From Chloroflexus aggregans DSM 9485 (GTDB lineage: Bacteria > Chloroflexota > Chloroflexia > Chloroflexales > Chloroflexaceae), in contig NC_011831.1 of the NCBI RefSeq assembly GCF_000021945.1, forward strand, positions 124,001 through 188,000: a DNA stretch of 64,000 nt, written 5' to 3'. Below the pieces are notes generated by a model, which searched no databases, was not told the DNA's origin, and saw nothing but the letters and a program-made list of their open reading frames with translations. Within the stretch, counting starts at the first letter, position 1. Each line of letters opens with the position of its first letter. A program made the position numbers and the translations under genes. Shown piece after piece: positions 17,878-26,642 of this stretch.

Positions 17878-19425
17878 ATGAATGGCGCACAGCTCCGCAC
17901 CGCCACCGGTATTCTCTTTACCGATCAATACCAGTTGACGATGGCCCAGCTCTATTTTCGCATGGGCATCCACGAACGCCTCGCCCAATTCGATCACTTC
18001 TTCCGTCAGCCACCGAACTACGGTTTGCACGCTGCCGGTTACTGTATTGCCGCCGGGCTAGAATGGTTGCTCGACTGGATGGAGACGGCATATTTCGGCC
18101 CAGCCGAGATCGAAGTATTACGTGGTCAACGTAACCGTGTTGGCAAGCCGATTTTTGGCGAGGACTTTCTCGCTTATCTGCGCGATAACGGCAACTTTAG
18201 CGGGATCACCATGTGGGCAGTGCCTGAAGGGCGTGTCGTGCATGCGCAGGCGCCGATGACTATCGTGCGTGGGCCGTTGCTTATGGCGCAGATTCTTGAG
18301 ACCGCGTTGCTCAACCATCTCAATTACCAGACGCTGGTAGCAACCAAAGCTAGCCGCATCCGCGAAGCAAGCGGTGCCAGTACGGTGCTCGAGTTTGGCT
18401 TACGGCGTGGGCAGGGTTTGGGGGCAAATGCCGGTACACGCGCAGCTTTGATCGGTGGTGCTGATTTTACCTCAAATGTCGGTCTGGCCTACACCATCGG
18501 CCAAACCGCGAAAGGAACCCATGCCCATGCAATGGTGCAGTCGTTCCTCGCTCTTGGTATGAGCGAACTCGATGCCTTCCGTGCTTATGCAGAGGTCTAC
18601 CCTGACGATTGTCTGTTGCTTGTCGATACGATCGACACGTTACAAAGCGGTGTGCCCAACGCAATCCGCGTTTTTGAGGAGTTACGCGCCAAAGGTCATA
18701 AACCGGTTGGGGTACGGCTCGATTCGGGCGATCTTGCCTATCTCGCCATCCAGACGGCCCTGATGCTCGATCAGGCCGGTTTTCCCGATACCGTAATCGT
18801 CCTCTCGAACGATCTTGATGAACTGGTGATCTGGCAAATTCAGAGCCAAATTGCCCAAGAAGCACGGCGTTACAACGCCGACGCCGATGCGATCATTCGG
18901 CGACTGGTGTACGGTGTCGGGACGCGGCTCGTTACTTCACACGGTGAAGGCGCTCTTGGCGGAGTTTATAAACTGGTAGCAGTCCATGATGGTCAAACGT
19001 GGCAACCGGCGATCAAAATCGCCGAGAGTGCAGTGAAACTGACCAATCCCGGTCTCAAGCGGGTTTGGCGTTTGTACGATGATCGGGGCAAAGCGACCGC
19101 CGACCTGATCGCACTCGAAGACGAAGATCCGACGAGTGAAGAGTATATTCGCCTCCGTCACCCAACCGATCACACTCGTCAGCGGCTGCTCAAACGTACC
19201 GAGCTGACCGGGATCGAGCCATTACTCGAACCGGCGATGGTGAATGGGCAACGGGTAGCCGAGCCGTTACCACTGGAGCAGATGCGGGCACGACGCCATG
19301 CTGATGTTGAACGGCTCGATCTCGGTGTTCGCCGAATTATGAACCCGCACATTTACCACGTCTCGCTTAGTCAACGTTTGTGGGAACTGAAGCAAGAGCT
19401 GCTGGCCCGCTTGCAACAGGTCTAG
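17878..19425 (+). CDS. pncB: Nicotinate phosphoribosyltransferase
   Basis: Preiss-Handler/salvage enzyme: nicotinate + PRPP (with ATP) to nicotinate mononucleotide. 515 residues. Seen: [17 protein letters not shown] at the N-terminus, [33 protein letters not shown] (with the phosphorylated-His region), [18 protein letters not shown], and [14 protein letters not shown] for PRPP/phosphate binding. The start at 17878 has GGAG six bases upstream and follows the promoter and operator. The frame upstream to 17746 is repeat sequence. Single-gene unit; the 74-bp array follows. Confidence 0.94.
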   Translation: MNGAQLRTATGILFTDQYQLTMAQLYFRMGIHERLAQFDHFFRQPPNYGLHAAGYCIAAGLEWLLDWMETAYFGPAEIEVLRGQRNRVGKPIFGEDFLAYLRDNGNFSGITMWAVPEGRVVHAQAPMTIVRGPLLMAQILETALLNHLNYQTLVATKASRIREASGASTVLEFGLRRGQGLGANAGTRAALIGGADFTSNVGLAYTIGQTAKGTHAHAMVQSFLALGMSELDAFRAYAEVYPDDCLLLVDTIDTLQSGVPNAIRVFEELRAKGHKPVGVRLDSGDLAYLAIQTALMLDQAGFPDTVIVLSNDLDELVIWQIQSQIAQEARRYNADADAIIRRLVYGVGTRLVTSHGEGALGGVYKLVAVHDGQTWQPAIKIAESAVKLTNPGLKRVWRLYDDRGKATADLIALEDEDPTSEEYIRLRHPTDHTRQRLLKRTELTGIEPLLEPAMVNGQRVAEPLPLEQMRARRHADVERLDLGVRRIMNPHIYHVSLSQRLWELKQELLARLQQV

Positions 19426-19450
19426 GTGCAGAGGATGGTAAACGCAAAGG

Positions 19451-19850
19451 CGCTAAGGACGCAGAGGTTGCCAAGGTTTTTGGGCTTTATGACCTTACGA
19501 TCAACGGTGCAACGCGCAGTGTCGCGCTAAGGACGCAGAGGTTGCCAAGGTTTTTGGGCTTTATGACCTTACGATCAACGGTGCAACGCGCAGTATCGCC
19601 CTAAGGACGCAGAGGTTGCCAAGGTTTTTGGGCTTTATGACCTTACGATCAACGGTGCAACGCGCAGTGTCGCGCTAAGGACGCAGAGGTTGCCAAGGTT
19701 TTTGGGCTTTATGACCTTACGATCAACGGTGCAACGCGCAGTGTCGCGCTAAGGACGCAGAGGTTGCCAAGGTTTTTGGGCTTTATGACCTTACGATCAA
19801 CGGTGCAACGCGCAGTGTCGCACTAAGGACACAGGGTGCCACAGGGTGCC
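19451..19850. repeat. Tandem 74-bp repeat, five copies plus a decayed sixth
   Basis: Units begin CGCTAAGGACGCAGAGG at 19451, 19525, 19599, 19673 and 19747, exactly 74 bases apart and almost identical, with a diverged copy from 19821. Each contains TTGCCAAGGTTTTTGGGC and ACGATCAACGGTGCAACGCG. The near-identity implies recent expansion. No coding function is evident. Confidence 0.93.
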
Positions 19851-19900
19851 AAAGTTTTTTGGCAGTTACAAAGCGCGCTTGTGCCCAGATGATAACATCC

Positions 19901-19968
19901 TTTGCGCCCTTTGCGCTCTTCGAGTCTTTGCGTTCCCGGACTTTGCGTCTTCGCACCCTTTGCGCCTC
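19901..19968. repeat. Short CTTTGCG-word repeat upstream of rnpB
   Basis: About 70 bases of CTTTGCGCCCTTTGCGCTC-type words, the same vocabulary as the 16.7-17.8 kb array. It reaches into the -35 region of the rnpB promoter. Confidence 0.6.
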
Positions 19969-19987
19969 TCCATCAGTGTGCTATACT
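19960..19987 (+). promoter_or_regulatory. Promoter of rnpB
   Basis: TATACT at 19982-19987 about seven bases before the predicted 5' end of the RNA. The -35 candidate TTGCGC (19960-19965, 16-base spacer) is formed by the CTTTGCG repeat words. Confidence 0.5.
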
Positions 19988-19993
19988 AAAGTT

Positions 19994-20438
19994 GGTGCCG
20001 ACGCATGACGCGCCGCCGCTGGGGTTCTTCCCAGAGGAACTTCCCGACTCCTCGCCCGCTACAAGGCGGAAGGCTGCCTCGCGAAACAGCAAGCGAGGGC
20101 ACCGGTTGAGTGATCGACCGGTGACGCAAGACGGCAACAGAGAATAGTCCCGCCGGTTAACCGGTAAGGGGTGAAACGGTCGGGTAAGAGCCGACCAGCG
20201 CCGGCAGTAATGTCGGCGGCTAGGCGACTGCGCCAGCCGATGGGGAGCAAGGTGCGTGGGGCGGGCTTATCGGTGGGAGAATGCGACAGCAATGCATTCG
20301 CGGTACCACCCCGCTCGCTCGCATCGCCGCCGCGACGGCAACCCGGGTAACACCCGGCGCGCCAGGAGCGGCCGCTGCTTGGCAGCGAGAGAGATGGCGG
20401 CAGAAACAGAATCGGGGGTACGGTCATGCGTCGGCTCG
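19994..20438 (+). ncRNA. rnpB: RNase P RNA (catalytic subunit), bacterial A-like
   Basis: Ribozyme that removes tRNA 5' leaders. The conserved core is readable: AGAGGAAcTTCCcGACTCC (20032-20050) in place of the usual GAGGAAAGTCCGGGCTCC. ACAGAGAATAGTCCCGCC, then GGTAAGGGGTGAAACGGT and GGGTAAGAGCCGACCAGC follow (about 20137-20202), with GGGGAGCAAGG near 20240 and AGAAACAGAATCGG near 20402. The ends pair: GCCGACGCATGA (19997-20008) is fully complementary to TCATGCGTCGGC (20424-20435), making the P1 helix. Length of about 440 is within the bacterial range. Its 3' strand of P1 overlaps the stop codon of the convergent histidine kinase gene. End points are good to a few bases. Confidence 0.93.
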
Positions 20439-22715
20439 TTTTCCTACCATCTGCTCAACGTTTATCACCGGCAAATCACAATAGAAGACGGAACCTTCAC
20501 CCGGTGTACTTGTTACGCCGATAGTTCCACCCATGTGGGTGATCAGGCGGCGGCAAATGGCCAAGCCGAGACCAACGCCATGCACGCGTTCTCCATTCGG
20601 TGAGCGAGCACGCTGAAACTCGGCAAAGATTCGTTCTTGATCCTCCGGTGCAATTCCGACCCCAGAATCCTTGACATTAATACGCAGCCACGCTCCACGC
20701 GGTTCGACACTGATCTCGATCCAGCCTTGCGGACGGTTGAACTTGATCGCGTTGCTCAGCAGATTGATCAGTACTTGCTCCAACCGACCAATATTGGCTG
20801 CGATCTGAGGTATATCGGGCGGAATGGTGACGTTTACGGTCAAGTCACGTTCGCGCGCTTGGGGTAACATCTGCCCGACTACATTCTGGATAATGGCACC
20901 CACCTCAACCGGTTCAATCTCGATCGACAGTTGACCGGCCTCGATCCGTGAAAACTCAAGAATATCGTTGATTTGTCGCATCAGGTTCAGGCTAGCTTGC
21001 CGCATATACCCCAAGGTCTCTTGTACCTCAGGGCTAAGTTCGCCTAAGATGCCGCGGCGTAACACATCGGTGTACCCGATGATCGAAGTCAGTGGCGTGC
21101 GTAGCTCGTGGCTTACCGTAGCGAGAAACGTTGTCTTGAGCCGGTCGGCGTGCTGCACCTGTTCGTACAGGCGAATGCGAATAATCGCATCGGTAATCAG
21201 TTCGCCGATCGCAGTGACAAGTTCGCTCAGCGCCGGCGTCATCGTTTTTGGCTCATGGCCGGCAAAACCAAGGATACCGGTAGCTTGATGATCGTGGCGG
21301 AGTGGTGCCACTAAGAGTGATTGCAAACCCTCTCGATGCAACCCGGCAGCCAGTGGATCATCGGTATCAAGTTCGCTGAGTTGGATGAGTTCGGGTCGTC
21401 CCTGTCGAATACGTTTAATCAACTGTGCGGCAGGCAAACCGGTAATCACCTCGCCTTGCAAGCGACCGGGACCGCTCACGGTGTAGTCCACTGCTACCGT
21501 AATGTGCTGCTTTGTTTCATCGATCAAGCCAATCGATACACGTTCCCAGTGGCCTTCCTGCACGATAATGCGCGCAATCGTGTTGAGCAGTGAATTGGTC
21601 TCTTGGGCAGTATTTGCACTGCGGGCAATCGCATTGATCAGGCGTAGAGCAGCAATGTGGCGAGATCGCTCCTGTTCTGCCCGCATCCGCTCGCTCACAT
21701 CACGGATCAACAGTAATGAACCGGTTGCAATGCCGGTAGCCGATTGCAGTGGGCGGAAACGAACTTCAATAGCCCGCGTTCCATTATCGAGGATGGATGG
21801 TCGATTTGCACTCGAAGGGTTGGCTTGTAGAATGTGTTGCAGATCGTTACCAAATGGTGAATTGCGTACCAGGTGGGCAAGTGATCGACCGATCCAGCGT
21901 TCTTTCTCGATGCCAAGCAGACGTGGTGCGTGTTGATTGATCTCAACAATTAGCCCGCGACTATCCAGAATAATCAGACCATCCGGTAAACTGGCAATCA
22001 CCTCTTGTTCGGCCAGCGGTGCCAAATCGAAGAGGTGGTAACGCACAGTGGTATAAATCCCAAGGGCCGCCGAAATCAAAAGTAAAATAGGTGTGGGGTC
22101 ATCATTCCATGGGACGCGAACGCCGCTAAGAAACGCAATGTTACCCACCGCAGGAATGAGCGCAGCGACGAGCATCAGCCGTGAGTGAAGACGGTGGATC
22201 GGCGGTGCTTGCCAGGACGAGCGGATCAGCACAATAATCCCAACCGCCAGACAGACATAAGCGTACACACTATGCGCCCAAAAGGCGGGGCCACGGGTGA
22301 CCGACAACCACAGAAAGGGTCGCGATGTGTCGGCTACAACCGTCGACCACCAAAGGTTGTGGAGATTGTTGGTCAAGGCAAAAATCAGCGCGACGAACTC
22401 AGGGACAAAGATACCTCGTCGCAACCAGCGCGGCACACGCCACCACTCACCGGAATAGGCGAGTGCGATTAAGAGCCAACACGGCCCGATCAGCACAATC
22501 CCTAAATTCTGCAACAACGACCAGAAGAGTGTCCCTTCAAAGGTAGTGTCTATGATACTGAGCGCGTGACAGAGATTCCACCAAGCAATGGCGATCAGTA
22601 ACAGGGTAAAAGGTCTTCCACCACGATAGTAACGGCGTTGCCACATAAAAACCGCCAACACGGCTGCGACAATGGCCGGAATCAGATAAATCATCATGAA
22701 GGGAATTGCCGCCAT
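20424..22715 (-). CDS. Membrane sensor histidine kinase (7TM-PAS-GAF-HisKA-HATPase)
   Basis: 763 residues. Seven hydrophobic helices fill the first 215 residues, resembling the N-terminal 7TM histidine-kinase module. A PAS domain (about 230-345, IIDSRG-type ILDSRGLIVEINQHAPRLLG) and a GAF domain (about 355-510) follow. The HisKA domain has phospho-acceptor H536 in VSHELRTPLTSIIGYTD. The ATPase domain has an N box (NLLSNAIKFN), G1 (DSGVGIAPEDQERIF) and G2 (GVGLGLAICRRL). All catalytic boxes are intact. No response regulator is adjacent (the nearest, at 58.7 kb, is unlinked), so it is an orphan. Stimulus is unknown. Its last codons are antisense to the rnpB 3' end. Confidence 0.9.
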   Translation of the reverse strand: MAAIPFMMIYLIPAIVAAVLAVFMWQRRYYRGGRPFTLLLIAIAWWNLCHALSIIDTTFEGTLFWSLLQNLGIVLIGPCWLLIALAYSGEWWRVPRWLRRGIFVPEFVALIFALTNNLHNLWWSTVVADTSRPFLWLSVTRGPAFWAHSVYAYVCLAVGIIVLIRSSWQAPPIHRLHSRLMLVAALIPAVGNIAFLSGVRVPWNDDPTPILLLISAALGIYTTVRYHLFDLAPLAEQEVIASLPDGLIILDSRGLIVEINQHAPRLLGIEKERWIGRSLAHLVRNSPFGNDLQHILQANPSSANRPSILDNGTRAIEVRFRPLQSATGIATGSLLLIRDVSERMRAEQERSRHIAALRLINAIARSANTAQETNSLLNTIARIIVQEGHWERVSIGLIDETKQHITVAVDYTVSGPGRLQGEVITGLPAAQLIKRIRQGRPELIQLSELDTDDPLAAGLHREGLQSLLVAPLRHDHQATGILGFAGHEPKTMTPALSELVTAIGELITDAIIRIRLYEQVQHADRLKTTFLATVSHELRTPLTSIIGYTDVLRRGILGELSPEVQETLGYMRQASLNLMRQINDILEFSRIEAGQLSIEIEPVEVGAIIQNVVGQMLPQARERDLTVNVTIPPDIPQIAANIGRLEQVLINLLSNAIKFNRPQGWIEISVEPRGAWLRINVKDSGVGIAPEDQERIFAEFQRARSPNGERVHGVGLGLAICRRLITHMGGTIGVTSTPGEGSVFYCDLPVINVEQMVGKRADA

Positions 22716-23057
22716 GATCGCATCTCACCTTATGTACGTGCGTATTGGTGGTCTGACAAACAGGATTGATTTACCTCGAATAGTTCTGTTGCAACATCCA
22801 GAAATATGGGTTTGGAGTACGACGATTATTGTATCTTAAAAACGATAAACGACAAGAGGTGCGATATCTTTCACGTTATACTGATGCGATTTCCGGCTTT
22901 TCGTTGGCTCATACTCCTGCTCCTCTGGAGGTTTTGTCATGATGACTATGCCATCTACCCATTGCCGATGCACCGCATAACAACGGAATCGGACGATACG
23001 AAGCACTCACTGCCGAACCGCTATCCACCGAATACATGGTGCCTTCCCGATAGGCGC
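22716..23057. other. Intergenic region with no supported gene
   Basis: Divergent spacer between the histidine kinase and the CopZ-like gene, lower in GC than its neighbours. A 101-codon frame at 22806-23111 has no ribosome site and no protein-like composition. I see only the MerR-type promoter at its right end. Confidence 0.6.
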
Positions 23058-23088
23058 TTGACATTCCGGTTGCTGGAAGGTGTATCTT
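23058..23088 (+). promoter_or_regulatory. MerR/CueR-type promoter with 19-bp spacer and dyad
   Basis: TTGACA (23058-23063) and TATCTT (23083-23088) are 19 bases apart, the over-long spacer that MerR-family activators twist into shape. The spacer holds the dyad ACATTCC-7-GGAAGGT (23061-23081, one mismatch). It closely resembles the dyad of E. coli copA (CTTCC...GGAAGG) recognised by CueR. The gene 39 bases downstream encodes a CopZ-type protein, which fits copper or another thiophilic metal. The regulator gene is not in the window. Confidence 0.75.
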
Positions 23089-23126
23089 CTGTGTGCATAA
23101 CAAATCGGTAGTGAGAGGGATGATAT

Positions 23127-23615
23127 ATGTGTACTCCTTATGGCTGTGCGGTGGATTCGAGTGCGATACCAGGCGACACGAAGCTGCCTCAGTCTTCGGT
23201 TCGTCTGTGTCCGTCCTGTGGCGCAACCGGCAAAAAAGTGCCAATCCAAACGGTACGTGCGTTAGCTGCGATCAGTTTGCGGCGGGTAACGGCACAAGAG
23301 TACCGGTTTTGTCAAACGGCAGATTGTCCGGTTGTGTACTTCAGCACGGATGACTCGCAGACACTAACGGTAGCGCAAGTTCGTGAGCGCGTGTTTCAAA
23401 AAGAAGCTCACCGACCGGATGTGTTTGTGTGCTACTGTTTCCAGTATCGGATAGGTGATCTGAACGGCGCGAGCCAGGCCGATTACGAAGCGATTGTTGC
23501 TGATATTAAAGCCGGTATTGCTGCCGACCAGTGTGCATGCGATCTCCGGAATCCGCAAGGTGTATGTTGTTTGGGGAATGTCATGCGGATCATCCATGCC
23601 CGGCAGAATAGTTAG
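23127..23615 (+). CDS. CopZ-like [2Fe-2S]/zinc-binding protein (no HMA domain)
   Basis: 162 residues, Cys-rich, no signal peptide. The middle carries the zinc-ribbon signature of the CopZ N-terminal region: CPSCGATGKKVPIQTVRAL, then YRFCQTADCPVVYF. The C-terminal third has a BFD-like [2Fe-2S] pattern: VCYCFQYRIGDL and then CACDLRNPQGVCCLGNV. In Archaeoglobus CopZ this module is fused to a copper-binding HMA domain and may reduce and deliver Cu(I). Here the HMA domain is absent. The MerR-type promoter upstream supports a metal-responsive role. Two extra Cys at the N-terminus (MCTPYGC) could bind metal (inference). Confidence 0.82.
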   Translation: MCTPYGCAVDSSAIPGDTKLPQSSVRLCPSCGATGKKVPIQTVRALAAISLRRVTAQEYRFCQTADCPVVYFSTDDSQTLTVAQVRERVFQKEAHRPDVFVCYCFQYRIGDLNGASQADYEAIVADIKAGIAADQCACDLRNPQGVCCLGNVMRIIHARQNS

Positions 23616-23695
23616 AAGTTCTAAATATTCTTGTCGAGAGCAGTGAATTATGCTATCGTTGTCGCAGCACAGGTCAGCGGTTACGCAGAACAATT

Positions 23696-24619
23696 ATGAC
23701 CACGGCTGAGACAACTATTTCGATCATTACAACCGATCACGATTTGATCGATCATCTACAGACCTTACCAGGCGCAGAATGGCAACTGGTGCCGGCTGCG
23801 GAGGTCAAACACTCCCATCCACATTTAATCGATCTGCGTGTCCAGATCCCGGCTAATCTTGCGGCCCAAGCTGAGCAAGCGCCGCTGATCGGATTAGTTG
23901 CCGATATTGCTGCGATCGGTGAAGTCTTACGATCCGGCGTTCACGAGGTCATCACGATGGCCGATCTGCAACCGATCTGTTTGCATCGCGCCATCAGCAC
24001 TGCGCAGATCCGTTGGCAGATCGAGCAGATGCGGCGTCAGCAGCTCGCCGAGGCACGGGCGCAAGTCCAGGCGTTGACGGTGCGGTTGCAGAACGAACAG
24101 ATCCGTGATCCTCTTACCGGCCTGTATACCCGCCGCTATCTTAACGAGACGTTAGAGCGCGAATTGCGTCGTGCTGACCGAGAACAAATTGTGTTGAGTG
24201 CCGTCCTGATCGATATTGACCAACTCGATCAGGTAAACTGGCAGTTCGGTCGTGCGCTTGGTGATGCGGTCATCCAACATCTGGCCACTCTGATTGGGCG
24301 TCAGGTACGTGGTGGTGATATTTTCTGCCGCTATGGGAGTGATGAGTTACTGCTTTTGTTGCCACGTGTAAGCCGTGAAACGATCTTGCACCGTGCCGAG
24401 CAATGGCGGGCATCGGTCGCAGAAACGATCATTCGCCCCGGAACACTCGATTTGCAAGTAACCATCTCGATCGGTATCGCCACTTTTCCCCACGATGCGC
24501 GTAATGCCGTTGAGTTGCTCAATCAGGCGCACGAAGCACTCTATGCGGCTAAGGCGGCTGGCGGCAACTGCGTGCGCTTATGGCCCGGTGCTCAGAAGCA
24601 AACTCCGTTTGGTGCATAG
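23696..24619 (+). CDS. GGDEF-domain diguanylate cyclase with receiver-like N-terminus
   Basis: 307 residues, cytoplasmic. The first 115 residues follow the beta-alpha order of a response-regulator receiver (SIITTDHDLIDHLQ, LIGLVADIAAIGEVLRSGVHEVI), but the phospho-acceptor pocket is not evident. A coiled-coil linker (about 100-140) leads to a GGDEF domain: DPLTGLYTRRYLNETLEREL, IDIDQLDQVNWQFG. The active-site loop is G214-S215-D216-E217-L218 rather than GGDEF. The I-site RxxD is present as RGGD (205-208). It may make c-di-GMP or be a degenerate sensor. 80 bases after the CopZ-like gene, so possibly co-transcribed. Confidence 0.85.
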   Translation: MTTAETTISIITTDHDLIDHLQTLPGAEWQLVPAAEVKHSHPHLIDLRVQIPANLAAQAEQAPLIGLVADIAAIGEVLRSGVHEVITMADLQPICLHRAISTAQIRWQIEQMRRQQLAEARAQVQALTVRLQNEQIRDPLTGLYTRRYLNETLERELRRADREQIVLSAVLIDIDQLDQVNWQFGRALGDAVIQHLATLIGRQVRGGDIFCRYGSDELLLLLPRVSRETILHRAEQWRASVAETIIRPGTLDLQVTISIGIATFPHDARNAVELLNQAHEALYAAKAAGGNCVRLWPGAQKQTPFGA

Positions 24620-24711
24620 CCGGATGAGGTACAGCAATCGCTGACTATTGTCGGGTACAACGTAAACTGTGTTCCTGTAACGTAGGGCTGTGGTAGAAGG
24701 AGTGTTATGGT

Positions 24712-25236
24712 ATGCGACTGGCAGGAAAGCGGATCGCTATTCTATTGGCCGAAGGGGTAGAAGACCTGGAGTTCTACGTGCCGATGATGCGGTTGCAGGA
24801 AGAGGGAGCCGATGTGGTCGCTGCCGGGCTAGACTTACGACCGGTGCGGGGGAAGAATGGGCTTGAGATCACACCAACTACTACCGTTGCCGATCTGCGT
24901 ACCGATGATCTCTTTGGTCTTGTATTGCCCGGTGGCTGGGCACCGGATAAACTGCGTCGGTATCGCGAGGTGACCGACCTGGTACGCGCTATGGATGCTG
25001 CCGGTAAGGTGATCGGGATCATTTGTCACGGTGGTTCAATTGCGATCTCGGCGGGTATTGTCCGTGGCCGTCCGGCTACCGGTTCGACCGGGATTAAAGA
25101 CGATCTGATCAATGCCGGTGCCCACTGGCGTGATGAAGCGGCGTTCCGTGATGGCAATCTCGTGTGGGGGCGGGTTGTCGCAGATATTCCCGCTTTTTGT
25201 CGTGAGCTGGTTGCAGCATTGGTTGAGCGCGTATGA
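24712..25236 (+). CDS. DJ-1/PfpI family protein
   Basis: 174 residues. Flavodoxin-like fold of the PfpI/YhbO group, described as proteases or glyoxalase/deglycase-type stress proteins. Seen: KRIAILLAEGVEDLEFYVPM with the conserved Glu of the nucleophile elbow partner, LVLPGGWAPDKLRRY, and the nucleophile elbow IGIICHGGSIAIS with C105-H106. Ends GRVVADIPAFCRELVAAL, typical of the family. AAGGAG lies nine bases before the start. Its stop overlaps the start of the glycosyltransferase by four bases (ATGA). Confidence 0.9.
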   Translation: MRLAGKRIAILLAEGVEDLEFYVPMMRLQEEGADVVAAGLDLRPVRGKNGLEITPTTTVADLRTDDLFGLVLPGGWAPDKLRRYREVTDLVRAMDAAGKVIGIICHGGSIAISAGIVRGRPATGSTGIKDDLINAGAHWRDEAAFRDGNLVWGRVVADIPAFCRELVAALVERV

Positions 25237-26642
25237 TGCCGCGGATCGCGTATTGCTCGCCTGTTAACCCGGCTGCGTCGGGTATTTCCGACTATAGCGA
25301 GGAGCTGTTACCTTATCTTGCCCAATACGCCGACATCACTCTGCTTGTCGACGATGGGCTGCATCCGACGAATCCGTTCCTTCGTCAGTACTTAACCATT
25401 CAACCCCTGCGCAAACTCGAACATTTTGTTCGGCGCGGGGCATTCGATGCAATTGTCTACCACATGGGCAATAGCCCGGTTCACGCCAGAATATGGCAGT
25501 CAGCCCAACGTATTCCCGGGGTGGTGGTGTTGCACGACTTTGTGTTACACCACTTTATGCTCTGGTATGCCGCGAACGTTCAGCGTGATGTGCAGCGTTA
25601 TGTGACGATGATGCGCACACGCTACGGAGATGAGGGGTGGCATGTTGCTCAGCTCATGATCCGCTCACGTTTTAGTGCGGCTGCTTTTAACTTTCCGTGC
25701 AACGAAGATGTGCTCGCTGCTGCCCAAGCCGTGATCGGTCACAGTCGGCATATCCTCGATCGCGTGGCCGCGATCCGTCCCGATCTGCCCCGTGGTCTCG
25801 TGCCGATGGGTATTCCCTTACCACCACTGATTGACCGCAACGAGGCCCGTCAACGGCTTGGTATCCCGCTCGACCGTCCACTATTGGCGAGTTTTGGTCA
25901 TATCAATGCGTGGAAGCGGATCGAGCCAATGCTGCGTGCGCTTGCTCTCCTGCGTCGCGAAGGTATTGACGCCCATTGTGTGCTCGTAGGTTCGGTGTCA
26001 CCAAACTATGACCTCGATAGCCTAATCTGGCGTCTTGGCCTGCAAACGGCGGTAACGGTGACCGGGTATGTTCCAAGAACGCAATTTGAGTACTACGTGG
26101 CGGCAGCCGACATTTGTTTCAATTTGCGCTACCCAACTGCCGGTGAAACGAGTGCCAGTCTATTGCGACTGCTAGGTGCCGGCAAACCAACGCTGGTCAG
26201 CGCGGTCGATGCGTTTTGCGAATTACCTCCTGATGTTGCCGCGCAGGTTGATGTGGACGGGAGTGAGATCGACTTAATCGTCGCCTATTGCCGACGGTTA
26301 TTGTCCGATCGCTCCTTGGCTGCGGCGTTGGGGGCACGGGCGCGGGAATATGTTGCCACCGAACATACCCTCCCCGGTGCCGCACAGGCGATGATCCGCT
26401 TTTTGGCCGACGTATACGGTTGGCCGCCACCTCGCTTGATCCACCCCCAACCCCTCTGGGATCCAACACCGGTCTGTGAACCGGAACCGGTAGAAACGTC
26501 GGCGCCAACGATAACTGCACCTGCCCAGCCATCGCTTCTGATACAATCGGCAGCCCGCGCTGCTGCAGAGATCGGTCTGACCGAAGACGATACAGATGCG
26601 CTGCGTTCGGTAGCGGTGCGGATTAACGAATTAACCGCATGA
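25233..26642 (+). CDS. Glycosyltransferase family 4 protein
   Basis: 469 residues, GT-B fold. N-terminal half: PVNPAASGISDYSEELLPYL (acceptor-side glycine loop). C-terminal half: LLASFGHINAWKRIEPMLRAL for the nucleotide-sugar site, TVTGYVPRTQFEYYVAAADI, then LRYPTAGETSASLLRLLGAGKP with the E-x7-E region expected for GT4. The last 60 residues form a Pro-rich tail and a short helix. Likely a cytoplasmic or membrane-face enzyme adding a sugar to a polysaccharide or lipid; substrate unknown. Coupled to the PfpI gene (ATGA) and to the transporter gene (ATGA at 26639). Confidence 0.85.
   Translation: MMPRIAYCSPVNPAASGISDYSEELLPYLAQYADITLLVDDGLHPTNPFLRQYLTIQPLRKLEHFVRRGAFDAIVYHMGNSPVHARIWQSAQRIPGVVVLHDFVLHHFMLWYAANVQRDVQRYVTMMRTRYGDEGWHVAQLMIRSRFSAAAFNFPCNEDVLAAAQAVIGHSRHILDRVAAIRPDLPRGLVPMGIPLPPLIDRNEARQRLGIPLDRPLLASFGHINAWKRIEPMLRALALLRREGIDAHCVLVGSVSPNYDLDSLIWRLGLQTAVTVTGYVPRTQFEYYVAAADICFNLRYPTAGETSASLLRLLGAGKPTLVSAVDAFCELPPDVAAQVDVDGSEIDLIVAYCRRLLSDRSLAAALGARAREYVATEHTLPGAAQAMIRFLADVYGWPPPRLIHPQPLWDPTPVCEPEPVETSAPTITAPAQPSLLIQSAARAAAEIGLTEDDTDALRSVAVRINELTA

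Noticed and set aside
22806-23111. 101-codon frame upstream of the CopZ-like gene
   Set aside because: Runs through the MerR-type promoter, has no ribosome site and an unlikely composition.
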